Assembly (NCBI GenBank): GCA_902796595.1
Contig: CADBPM010000088.1
Coordinates: forward strand, 1-34,949
Reading direction: 5' to 3'
Source: an uncultured Lachnospiraceae bacterium
GTDB lineage: Bacteria > Bacillota > Clostridia > Lachnospirales > Lachnospiraceae
Length of the DNA stretch: 34,949 nucleotides
Shown here: positions 16,786 through 24,147 of the stretch, one piece after another
How the letters are laid out: every line of letters starts with the position of its first letter
Numbering within the stretch: the first letter of the stretch is position 1
Program-made: the position numbers and the translations under genes
Notes under the pieces: model-generated
What the model was told of the DNA's origin: nothing
Databases searched by the model: none
What the model saw: only the letters and a program-made list of their open reading frames with translations

Positions 16786-17768
16786 GCGAAGTTATTTCGA
16801 TGGTTCATGGGAGTGGTGGAAGCGCTACAGGTGAACTTATAGACAAGGTCTTTGCGGCAGAATTTTCAAATGATATCCTTGATGCCATGGAAGATGCCGC
16901 CATAGTAAGTGCAAAAGGAAGTATAGCAGTTACTACCGACAGCTTTGTTGTTACGCCTGTTACTTTTAGGGGCGGGGATATCGGAAGACTTTCTGTGTGC
17001 GGCACAGTAAACGATATGCTTATGCGTGGTGCAACTCCTTCCTATATGACATGCGGCTTTATTCTTGAAGAGGGAACGGATATAGAGCTTTTAAAAAAAT
17101 GCGTTCACTCTATGGCAGAGACCGCAAAGGAGGCAGGCACAAGGATAATAGCAGGAGATACCAAGGTTGTAGAAGGTCATGGCGGCTTTTATATAAATAC
17201 TACAGGTGTAGGAATCGTTCCGGATGGAGTTGATATTTCAGCTTCAAATGCAAAGGAAGGCGATGTCATAATCGTTTCCGGAACGATGGGAGACCACCAT
17301 GCGGCGATCCTTGCCGAAAGAATGAGCATAGAAACAGACATAGCAAGCGACAACGCCCCACTGGTTGAAATGGTAACAAAGCTCCGCTCTCTTAAAGTGC
17401 ACACTTTAAGGGATATAACAAGGGGAGGGCTTGGAACTGTATTAAAGGAACTGGCAGAAACTTCGGGAAAGAATTTTACTATAGAAGGAACAAAAGTTCC
17501 GGTTTCTGCAAAAGTTTCTGATTTTTGCGGTCTTTTGGGGCTTGACCCTTTATATATGGGTAACGAAGGCAAGCTTGTTGCTATTGTAGCAAAAGAAGAT
17601 GCCGACAAGGCTCTTAAAGCTATAAGAAGTTCAAAATATGGTGAAAATGCCGCCATAATAGGAGAAGTTTCAGGTAAAGAACCGGGCAGGCTTTTTCTAA
17701 AGACAGAACTTGGAGGGATAAGAGAGTTAGACGTGCTCCAGGGAGAAGGATTGCCAAGGATATGTTAG
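16782..17768 (+). CDS. hypE: hydrogenase maturation dehydratase HypE
   Basis: HypE receives the carbamoyl group from HypF on its C-terminal cysteine and dehydrates it with ATP to a thiocyanate, the cyanide donor. The 328-residue PurM-like protein ends in the diagnostic PRIC, with Cys328 last, and has HGSGG near the N-terminus and GDTKVVEGHG and GNEGK motifs. The start overlaps the hypD stop (ATGA), with GGGGAG upstream. It is the last hyp gene; no T-rich terminator follows before pyrE. Confidence 0.96.
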   Translation: MSEVISMVHGSGGSATGELIDKVFAAEFSNDILDAMEDAAIVSAKGSIAVTTDSFVVTPVTFRGGDIGRLSVCGTVNDMLMRGATPSYMTCGFILEEGTDIELLKKCVHSMAETAKEAGTRIIAGDTKVVEGHGGFYINTTGVGIVPDGVDISASNAKEGDVIIVSGTMGDHHAAILAERMSIETDIASDNAPLVEMVTKLRSLKVHTLRDITRGGLGTVLKELAETSGKNFTIEGTKVPVSAKVSDFCGLLGLDPLYMGNEGKLVAIVAKEDADKALKAIRSSKYGENAAIIGEVSGKEPGRLFLKTELGGIRELDVLQGEGLPRIC

Positions 17769-17776
17769 TAAAACAG

Positions 17777-17856
17777 GGCTTAAACCCAGATTGTGTGTTT
17801 TGGTGGGTCATAAGTTTTAAGCCACTATGCAGGTGCGTGATCTCAACTTTTGACCC
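17777..17856 (+). other. hypE-pyrE leader with two competing pairings
   Basis: GGCTTAAACCCA (17777-17788) can pair with TGGG (17804-17807) and TTTAAGCC (17816-17823). Alternatively GGGTCA (17805-17810) can pair with TGACCC (17851-17856), which reuses the same GGG. No separate pyrE promoter is clear. A role in pyrE regulation is inference. Confidence 0.35.
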
Positions 17857-17885
17857 TCGTATCATATATTTTAAGGAGGAAGACG

Positions 17886-18563
17886 ATGGAAGCTTACAAG
17901 CAGGAATTTATTGAATTTATGGTAGAGGCAAATGTTCTCAAATTTGGCGATTTTACGCTTAAGAGCGGCAGAAAATCTCCATTTTTCATGAATGCAGGAG
18001 CCTATGTTACAGGAGCACAGTTAGCTAAACTTGGAAGATACTATGCACAGGCGATACATGATAAATTTGGGGATGATTTCGATATACTTTTTGGACCTGC
18101 CTACAAGGGAATACCGCTTTCTGTTGCCTGCGTAATTGCCTATGATGAAATGTTCGGTAAGGAGATACGTTATTGCAGCAATCGTAAAGAGGTAAAAGAT
18201 CATGGTGATACAGGCATCCTTCTTGGTTCAGCTATGAAGGATGGGGACAGGGTTGTCATCATTGAGGATGTAACAACATCCGGCAGATCGATAGAAGAGA
18301 CTTTCCCTATAATTAAGGCACAGGGAGATATAAATATTGTCGGTGAAATGGTGTCACTTGACAGGTGTGAAAAGGGGAGAAGCGAGAAGAGCGCACTTAA
18401 GGAAGTATCCGAAAAGTATGGTTTTTCTACAGGCGCTATTGTGACCATGAGAGACGTAATTGAATACCTTTACAACAGGGAAGTTGGTGGAAGAGTTGTG
18501 ATAAACGACGAGATCAAAAAGAGGATAGATGCCTACTATGAAGAGTACGGCGCAACTTTGTGA
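17886..18563 (+). CDS. pyrE: orotate phosphoribosyltransferase
   Basis: It joins orotate and PRPP to form OMP, the fifth step of pyrimidine synthesis. The 225-residue protein carries the PRPP-binding signature IIEDVTTSGRS near residues 123-133, plus GPAYKGIPL and FTLKSGRKSPFF at the N-terminus. ATG 17886 follows AAGGAGGA at 17873-17880; the longer reading from 17850 begins with TTG and would cover the ribosome binding site. It is separated from the rest of the pyr genes by the 10-kb hydrogenase cluster. With no obvious promoter of its own, it may be co-transcribed with hypE. A strong terminator follows. Confidence 0.96.
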   Translation: MEAYKQEFIEFMVEANVLKFGDFTLKSGRKSPFFMNAGAYVTGAQLAKLGRYYAQAIHDKFGDDFDILFGPAYKGIPLSVACVIAYDEMFGKEIRYCSNRKEVKDHGDTGILLGSAMKDGDRVVIIEDVTTSGRSIEETFPIIKAQGDINIVGEMVSLDRCEKGRSEKSALKEVSEKYGFSTGAIVTMRDVIEYLYNREVGGRVVINDEIKKRIDAYYEEYGATL

Positions 18564-18610
18564 AATATGACTTAAACTATAGTTTATTAAAGCAGGTAAA
18601 TCTTTAATAA

Positions 18611-18673
18611 ATTTCAGCTTAAATACAGGCTTTTGTCTAAAAATGGCAGAAGCCTGTATTTTTTTGCTGAAAT
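18611..18673 (+). terminator. intrinsic terminator of the ech-hyp-pyrE transcription unit
   Basis: A perfect 12-bp stem (18621-18632 with 18650-18661) ends in T7. An outer TTTCAGC/GCTGAAA pair extends the hairpin around it. Confidence 0.88.
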
Positions 18674-18692
18674 ATTATGAAAAATTTGGATA

Positions 18693-18720
18693 TTGATATT
18701 TATAGATATTAAAATATAAT
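18693..18720 (+). promoter_or_regulatory. sigma-A promoter of the ParA-like gene
   Basis: TTGATA (18693-18698), 16-bp spacer, consensus TATAAT (18715-18720). The transcript would start near 18727, leaving a ~150-nt leader. The 18564-18878 gap thus holds the pyrE terminator, this promoter and the structured leader. Confidence 0.65.
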
Positions 18721-18739
18721 GGTTAACATAATAGCTTAG

Positions 18740-18871
18740 GCGCCTCTGCCTGAGTCTTATATCAGGACATTCGTCCAATTACTATATTCCACTAATTCAA
18801 AAGTCCGGATAATCTTACAGACTTTCATTAATGTTGCCGCAGGCACAACATTGATGTTCACTATGCCTGCG
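18740..18871 (+). other. structured 5' leader with mutually exclusive hairpins
   Basis: Near the start codon, AATGTTG (18830-18836) can pair with CAACATT (18846-18852). Alternatively CGCAGGCA (18838-18845) pairs with TGCCTGCG (18864-18871), with an inner AACAT/ATGTT pair. The second form places its 3' arm next to the only possible ribosome binding site (GGG at 18875-18877). Upstream, CCTGA/TCAGG and GGAC-ATTC-GTCC also compete. I do not recognise a known riboswitch. Confidence 0.4.
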
Positions 18872-18878
18872 ACAGGGC

Positions 18879-19721
18879 ATGAAAATGATAATATCTTTTT
18901 TAAGCGGCACAGGTGCGCCGACAGGAACTACTACGATCGCTGCATGCGTTTCAGCTATGTATACAGCAAATTTCAGACAGAGAGCAGTTATATTCGAAAA
19001 TCACATCCCAAAGTATACTGGACTTGCCGAGGCTTTTGTTGGAAGTAATTGTGAAATGTTAGTCGAACAGTATAATTACGGCAGCCACAACATACCCTTT
19101 TTCTACGACTGTCTGGAAGCGGGCGTAAAAGTAAAAAAGCTTCCAGATGATATGGTCAAAGTGTTGGACAGACTCTACTATATTCCACAGCCAAAATACT
19201 ACTATTTCAACAATGAAAAGTTTGATTACAGATTTGCGAAGGTCTGGGATAAGTTCTTAAGGCAGCTTCAAAGGAGATTTGAAACTATATTTATAGACCT
19301 GAAACTGCAAAATACCATGACGACTAAAAGCTTTCTTGAAAAGTCGGATATTGTATTTTTAAACCTTCCGCAGGAAGCCTCGATCATAAAGGATACCATG
19401 GAAAAGTTTGATAAGCCATATAAAAAGAAGGTGAAACTTATAATATCAAGATATACAGAAGGAAGACTTACTCTTGATGAAATTTCTGAACTTGCCGAAG
19501 TAAAGAAGTGCGATATCTTCAGAATACCAGATGTAAGGTGCCTGCGACAAGCCTGCAGTTTTGGGCTTCTGCCAGAATTTATAGATAAACACAGGAGGGA
19601 TAACAGAGCTTCCGAACTTTATCCACTTATAGAAAACCTCAGAAAAATAATAAGGATGATACACAAGGAGCAGTACGGTATATGTGTATCATCCTTAGAT
19701 AGCAGCCGCCTTATAGGGTAG
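18879..19721 (+). CDS. ParA/MinD-like P-loop protein with lysine-less Walker A
   Basis: The N-terminus MKMIISFLSG followed by TGAPTGTTTIAA has the layout of ParA/MinD ATPases, whose deviant Walker A is KGGxGKTT. Here the signature lysine is Thr11 and the P-loop lysine is Gly16, although the following Thr17-Thr19 and the hydrophobic helix remain. The middle (ETIFIDLKL and DIVFLNLP) resembles the Walker B strand and the next strand of that fold. I do not recognise a named family; 280 residues is a normal ParA length. It has its own promoter and long leader, a poor ribosome binding site (GGG only), and ends 14 bp from the convergent queA. It may bind nucleotide differently or be a structural, inactive homologue. 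Start ATG 18885 is an alternative. Confidence 0.6.
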   Translation: MKMIISFLSGTGAPTGTTTIAACVSAMYTANFRQRAVIFENHIPKYTGLAEAFVGSNCEMLVEQYNYGSHNIPFFYDCLEAGVKVKKLPDDMVKVLDRLYYIPQPKYYYFNNEKFDYRFAKVWDKFLRQLQRRFETIFIDLKLQNTMTTKSFLEKSDIVFLNLPQEASIIKDTMEKFDKPYKKKVKLIISRYTEGRLTLDEISELAEVKKCDIFRIPDVRCLRQACSFGLLPEFIDKHRRDNRASELYPLIENLRKIIRMIHKEQYGICVSSLDSSRLIG

Positions 19722-19735
19722 CAGACGGCAGTGTA

Positions 19736-20794
19736 TTATTTATTTCCTTTTTCAGCTCTTTCCTTTGAATCATAAAGGAGGCAGGCATCTCCGAATGAGA
19801 AGAATCTGTATTTTTCCTCTACTGCGACCTTGTATGCATCAAGCATCCTTTCCTTGCCTGCATAGGCTGAGACAAGCATGAGCAGCGTGCTTTCTGGAAG
19901 GTGGAAGTTTGTTATAAGGGCATCCATCATCTTGAATTTGTAGCCAGGATAGATAAATATGCCTGTATCACCGCTTTCGGCTCTTATTATGCCGTCTTCG
20001 CCTGTAGCAGACTCCACAGTACGGCAGCTTGTTGTGCCGACGCAGACAACCCTGCCGCCGTTTTTCTTTGTGTCATTTATCTGCTTTGCTGCTTCTTCTC
20101 CGACATGGTAGGCTTCAACATGCATGTGATGCTTGGTGACATCCTCAACCTTTACAGGTCTGAAAGTGCCAAGACCTACATGAAGAGTAACACTTGCGAT
20201 CGTGATTCCTTTATCTGCAATTCTTTTAAGCAGGTCTTCTGTGAAATGAAGTCCCGCAGTAGGAGCGGCAGCAGAACCTTCAAATTTGGCATATACTGTC
20301 TGGTACATGTTCTTGTCTTCAAGCTTGTGTGTTATGTAAGGAGGAAGAGGCATTTCACCAAGAGCATCAAGAACTTCTTCGAAAATGCCTTCATAGTAGA
20401 ATTTAACAAGCCTGTTGCCGTCATCTATGATATCAAGAATTTCTGCCTTAAGTCTGCCGTCTCCGAAAGTGACTCTGGCACCAGGTCTTAGTTTCTTGCC
20501 TGGTCTTACAAGAGTTTCCCATATATCGTTTTCACGTCTTTTAAGGAGGAGTATTTCAACCTTGGCGCCAGTATCTTCCTTGGCACCGATAAGCCTTGCA
20601 GGCATGACCTTGGTATTGTTTATTACAAGGCAGTCGCCCGGATCAAGGTAATCGATCACATCATGGAAGATTTTATGCTCCAACGGATTACCGGCTCTGT
20701 CGATGACCATAAGTCTGGAGGCATCCCTATCGGTGAGAGGGTCCTGCGCGATAAGTTCCTTTGGGAGATAATAGTTAAAATCACTGGTTTTCAT
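19736..20794 (-). CDS. queA: tRNA queuosine synthesis: SAM:tRNA ribosyltransferase-isomerase
   Basis: QueA transfers and isomerises the ribosyl part of S-adenosylmethionine onto 7-aminomethyl-7-deazaguanine in tRNA, making epoxyqueuosine. The 352-residue protein matches the family from [15 protein letters not shown] at the N-terminus, through [12 protein letters not shown] and [14 protein letters not shown], to [12 protein letters not shown] and [13 protein letters not shown]. The start is the ATG before KTSDFNY; AAAGGA lies 13 nt upstream, longer than ideal. It is the last gene of the minus-strand aroF-tyrA-lipid kinase-queA operon, 17 bp after the kinase. No clear terminator separates it from the convergent ParA-like gene. 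Confidence 0.96.
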   Translation of the reverse strand: MKTSDFNYYLPKELIAQDPLTDRDASRLMVIDRAGNPLEHKIFHDVIDYLDPGDCLVINNTKVMPARLIGAKEDTGAKVEILLLKRRENDIWETLVRPGKKLRPGARVTFGDGRLKAEILDIIDDGNRLVKFYYEGIFEEVLDALGEMPLPPYITHKLEDKNMYQTVYAKFEGSAAAPTAGLHFTEDLLKRIADKGITIASVTLHVGLGTFRPVKVEDVTKHHMHVEAYHVGEEAAKQINDTKKNGGRVVCVGTTSCRTVESATGEDGIIRAESGDTGIFIYPGYKFKMMDALITNFHLPESTLLMLVSAYAGKERMLDAYKVAVEEKYRFFSFGDACLLYDSKERAEKGNK

Positions 20795-20811
20795 TTGTAC
20801 AACAACGTCCT

Positions 20812-21750
20812 TTATTCAAAATTTCTGCTCCTGTCCGGCACTATTATATTAAGAGCCTGCATGTGATCATTGATCACGACTTCATTGTGGGCACCGCCTG
20901 ACTCGCCGTCAAGTGTCCACTGGATCTTTTCATTGCTGGAAAAAGAGATTTTTCCGGCGTGAAAATGATACAGACTGTCGGTGGTCTTTTCCATATTTAT
21001 CATTGAATTTATGATCGACTGCAGTTCAACCGGATTGCGGGGGCTCTTTATGAGTATAGCATCAAATTTTCCATCGTCAAGATATACATTCGGACCGGTG
21101 ATGCCTTTGAACCCTCCGACCGACTTGGAATTGCTCACCATTCCGTATATAAAATCATCTTCGATAGTTGTGTCATCGTATGTGACTTTTATGTGGTAAG
21201 GCCTTATGTATTGCAGTCTTTTTATGCCTTCAAGGAAGTATGCCGCCTTGCCGATAACGTTCTTTGTTTCCTGTGGAGTTTCGTAGGCAACATCTGTAAA
21301 TGCACCGAAGGCAGCAACGTATGTGAAAAAACCATGAAGTTTTTCTGAACTGCCCACACAAAAGGATCCTATGTCCGTTGGTTTCTCAACTCCGTTTATA
21401 AGAACGTCTATGGCGTGGTCCACAGATTTCGGTATTTCAAGGCTTGATGCAAAGTCATTTACAGTGCCGGCAGGAATGTAGCCAAGCTTAGGCACCTTTT
21501 TTCCTGCAAGGAGAGCTGCCATCATGCCGTTTACCACCTCATTAAGAGTGCCGTCGCCGCCCGAAGCAACAAGGTAATCGTATTTTGAACAGTGCTTAAA
21601 GGCAAAGTCGCTTGCATCGCCCTGTTTGCTGGTTGGAAATACACTTAGCCTGTAGCCGGCATCTGAAAGCCTTTCAAGGATTTCCGAAACAGAATTTCGG
21701 ATTTTCCCTGTACCGGCATTTGGATTGTAAATAAAAAGAAGCTTTTCCAT
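20812..21750 (-). CDS. diacylglycerol/lipid kinase family protein (YegS/BmrU/DgkB-like)
   Basis: This family phosphorylates membrane lipids such as diacylglycerol, which in Firmicutes is recycled from lipoteichoic acid synthesis. The 312-residue protein has the N-terminal phosphate-loop NPNAGTGK, the nucleotide-binding [12 protein letters not shown] at 64-75 and [10 protein letters not shown], followed by the all-beta C-terminal domain. AGGTG precedes the ATG. It lies 9 bp downstream of tyrA and 17 bp upstream of queA in one operon. The exact lipid substrate cannot be read from the sequence. Confidence 0.9.
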   Translation of the reverse strand: MEKLLFIYNPNAGTGKIRNSVSEILERLSDAGYRLSVFPTSKQGDASDFAFKHCSKYDYLVASGGDGTLNEVVNGMMAALLAGKKVPKLGYIPAGTVNDFASSLEIPKSVDHAIDVLINGVEKPTDIGSFCVGSSEKLHGFFTYVAAFGAFTDVAYETPQETKNVIGKAAYFLEGIKRLQYIRPYHIKVTYDDTTIEDDFIYGMVSNSKSVGGFKGITGPNVYLDDGKFDAILIKSPRNPVELQSIINSMINMEKTTDSLYHFHAGKISFSSNEKIQWTLDGESGGAHNEVVINDHMQALNIIVPDRSRNFE

Positions 21751-21759
21751 AAGGACACC

Positions 21760-22854
21760 TCAATTTTTATCATAAATGATGTAATTGTGCTCGGAGAGGA
21801 CTTTTTTAGCGGCAATAAGCGACTCTTCATCGTAAAATTCAACTTCAAGTACTCCGTCCGAATACTCTCTGCTGTGGGCAATACCGATATTTTTAAGGGA
21901 CAGGCCTTTTGCGGCAAGCATGGTTGAAATGATGGAGATGCTGCCGGGTTCATCCGGTATATAGAGCATTATCCTTTTTAAGGCGGAGTCTGCCACCCTG
22001 CGAAGCGGAAGTGAACCGCGGTATTCGCGACTCTCCGTAAAAAGTTCTGTTATGCCGTCGCCCTTGCCGCTTGCGACAAAGTCTCTTACTTCTGAAAGCT
22101 TATCTATAAACCTATCAAGAAAATCTGTTACAGCTACAGAGTTTGCAAGGCATATATCGCGCCACATAGCAGGAGAAGAAGAGGCGATCCTTGTGATATC
22201 CTTGAAACCGCCCGCGGCAAATGCAGCCATTTCATCTGAACCATCGGCTTCCGCCACAGTATTTACAAGAGAGGCGGCAACAAGGTGCGGCAGGTGGCTT
22301 ATGGCGGCGGTTATCTCGTCATGGCGGGAAGGAGAAAGCTCAACACATTGTGCATGAGTTTCTGCTATAAGGCTTTTTAGCATATTTAATCTGGAAATGT
22401 CAGTGTCAGGCGTTGGAGTAAGCAGGTAGTAGGCATTTTCAAAAAGATGAGTCGTAGCCGCGCCATACCCTGTTTTTTCTGAGCCTGCCATTGGGTGCCC
22501 GCCGATAAAGTTCTTTGATATCCCAAGTTCGGCTGCCTTACTTATTATCATTCCCTTTACTGAACCGACATCCGTTATAAGAGTGTCTTTTTTTATTATA
22601 TGGGCGATCTTCTTTAGATACTCTGTGTTTGCAATGACCGGAGCCGCAAGGATTATGAGGTTGCATTCTGCTATATCAGAAAGATTTGGAGTGATCACTT
22701 GGATCACTCCGTCTTTTTTTGCGGCAAGAAGGTCCACCGAAGGCTTTTCGTGGTAATTATAGGCCATAAAAACATAGTCATTGTGATTTTTACTCCAGAT
22801 TTTGGCGAGAGACCCGCCTATCAGACCAAAGCCTATAAAACCAATCTTAAACAT
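21760..22854 (-). CDS. tyrA: prephenate dehydrogenase with ACT domain
   Basis: TyrA oxidatively decarboxylates prephenate to 4-hydroxyphenylpyruvate for tyrosine synthesis. The 364-residue protein has the NAD-binding GFGLIGGS at 8-15, TDVGSVKG, the active-site GGHPMAGSEKTGYG and HDEITAAISHLPH, and a C-terminal ACT domain from about residue 293 (the PDEPGSISIIST region), which suggests feedback control by tyrosine. AAGGAG lies 10 nt before the ATG. The start is 3 bp after the aroF stop, so the two are co-transcribed. Confidence 0.95.
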   Translation of the reverse strand: MFKIGFIGFGLIGGSLAKIWSKNHNDYVFMAYNYHEKPSVDLLAAKKDGVIQVITPNLSDIAECNLIILAAPVIANTEYLKKIAHIIKKDTLITDVGSVKGMIISKAAELGISKNFIGGHPMAGSEKTGYGAATTHLFENAYYLLTPTPDTDISRLNMLKSLIAETHAQCVELSPSRHDEITAAISHLPHLVAASLVNTVAEADGSDEMAAFAAGGFKDITRIASSSPAMWRDICLANSVAVTDFLDRFIDKLSEVRDFVASGKGDGITELFTESREYRGSLPLRRVADSALKRIMLYIPDEPGSISIISTMLAAKGLSLKNIGIAHSREYSDGVLEVEFYDEESLIAAKKVLSEHNYIIYDKN

Positions 22855-22857
22855 GAA

Positions 22858-23889
22858 TTAAAAACTCCTTCCGACAACCTCTGTTATAGGGCGTAATTCC
22901 TTGCACAGGCTGTCAAACATATCAAAAGTAAGCGACTGAGGACCATCTGAAAGCGCTTTTGCCGGGTCCGGATGAGTCTCTATCATAAGACCATCCGCAC
23001 CGCAGGCGGCGGCAGCTCTTGCAAGAGGAGCGACATAAGCCCTTACTCCTGTTGCGTGACTCGGGTCAACGATTATAGGAAGGTGACTCTTTGTCTTTAT
23101 CACAGGCACAGCAGATATGTCAAGCGTGTTTCTTGTGCTTGTTTCGTATGTTCTTATGCCGCGTTCGCAAAGGATCACGTTTTCATTTCCCTCGGAAAGA
23201 ATGTATTCGGCGGCATTAAGCCATTCATCTATAGTTGCGGCAATGCCTCGCTTTAACATTACAGGCATTTTTGTCTTGCCTACAGCCTTAAGCAGTGAGA
23301 AATTCTGCATATTTCTTGCACCTATCTGAACTATGTCAAGGTATGGAAGGGCATTGCAGAAAGCCTCCTCACTTGTAACCTCACTGATGACAGGCATACG
23401 AAGTTCCCGTCCTACCTGTGAGAGGATCTTTAATCCTTCTACTTCAAGCCCTTGGAATGAATAAGGGGAAGTGCGAGGCTTGTATGCGCCGCCTCGAAGT
23501 ATGCTTGCACCGGACTTCTTTACAGCTTCCGCTGTACTCCTTACCTCTTCGTAGGATTCCACAGCACATGGACCACTCATTACTACAAAGTTCTTGCCGC
23601 CTATATATACAGGGTCAACCGTATCATCCTTTCCAACTTTTACTACAGTTGGCTGTGGGTGGAATTTGCGGTTTGCAAGCTTGTAGGATTCAGTGACCTG
23701 AACAACATTTTCAACTCCGTCGGCTGCCCTTAAGATATCTTTATCTACCTTGGTCTTGTCGCCGACAATGCCTATTATCGTGGTTTCCTTGCCCTGTGAA
23801 ATGTGAGGGGTCTGACCTGATGCGGTTATTATATTACAGATATTGTCTATGTCTTTCTGGGAAGCAGATGGCTTCATTACTACGATCAT
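22858..23889 (-). CDS. aroF: DAHP synthase type I-beta with N-terminal ferredoxin-like domain
   Basis: It condenses PEP and erythrose 4-phosphate to DAHP, the entry step of the shikimate pathway. The 343-residue protein has an N-terminal regulatory ferredoxin-like (ACT-like) domain at about 1-70, then the catalytic barrel with MSGPCAVES, RGGAYKPRTSPYSFQG, IGARNMQN, MLKRG and DPSHATG. This is the single-domain-plus-regulator form known from Thermotoga and Bacillus relatives. AAAGGAG is 9 nt before the ATG. It is the first gene of the minus-strand operon, directly behind a near-consensus promoter. Confidence 0.95.
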   Translation of the reverse strand: MIVVMKPSASQKDIDNICNIITASGQTPHISQGKETTIIGIVGDKTKVDKDILRAADGVENVVQVTESYKLANRKFHPQPTVVKVGKDDTVDPVYIGGKNFVVMSGPCAVESYEEVRSTAEAVKKSGASILRGGAYKPRTSPYSFQGLEVEGLKILSQVGRELRMPVISEVTSEEAFCNALPYLDIVQIGARNMQNFSLLKAVGKTKMPVMLKRGIAATIDEWLNAAEYILSEGNENVILCERGIRTYETSTRNTLDISAVPVIKTKSHLPIIVDPSHATGVRAYVAPLARAAAACGADGLMIETHPDPAKALSDGPQSLTFDMFDSLCKELRPITEVVGRSF

Positions 23890-23920
23890 GCTTAAATTCT
23901 CCTTTAGTTAAGATATGTCC

Positions 23921-23949
23921 ATTGTAGATAAAGTGGAGTTGCTTGTCAA
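23921..23949 (-). promoter_or_regulatory. strong sigma-A promoter of the aroF operon
   Basis: On the minus strand: TTGACA (23949-23944, full consensus), 17-bp spacer, TACAAT (23926-23921), giving a start near 23914. Confidence 0.85.
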
Positions 23950-23971
23950 TGCTTTATTAGTTTAAAGCATT
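23948..23971. promoter_or_regulatory. inverted repeat overlapping the aroF -35 element (candidate operator)
   Basis: AATGCTTTA (23948-23956) and TAAAGCATT (23963-23971) are exact complements separated by 6 bp. The repeat overlaps the -35 hexamer by two bases, a typical place for a repressor or activator site. Confidence 0.5.
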
Positions 23972-24019
23972 AAAATGAATAGACAATTTCAAAAAAATAT
24001 GCAAAATGAACAAAAACTA

Positions 24020-24048
24020 TTGAAATGAGATTGTAAGAAATGTAAAAT
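24020..24048 (+). promoter_or_regulatory. sigma-A promoter of the EF-G-like gene
   Basis: TTGAAA (24020-24025), 17-bp spacer, TAAAAT (24043-24048). The leader carries an exact 9-bp inverted repeat GTTGAAATG/CATTTCAAC (24061-24069 and 24090-24098), with a competing AAATGA/TCATTT pair inside it. Confidence 0.6.
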
Positions 24049-24147
24049 ATAAATAAGCAAGTTGAAATGACTGTTCATTTACTTTAAAACATTTCAACAA
24101 AAACACGTCATGTCAGCCGCCAAAGGTGCGGCAGAATGGAGAAGCGT

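Noticed and set aside
18851..19048. Alternative short ORF overlapping the start of the ParA-like gene
   Set aside because: It is a frame shadow rich in Cys/Arg/Tyr with no ribosome binding site.
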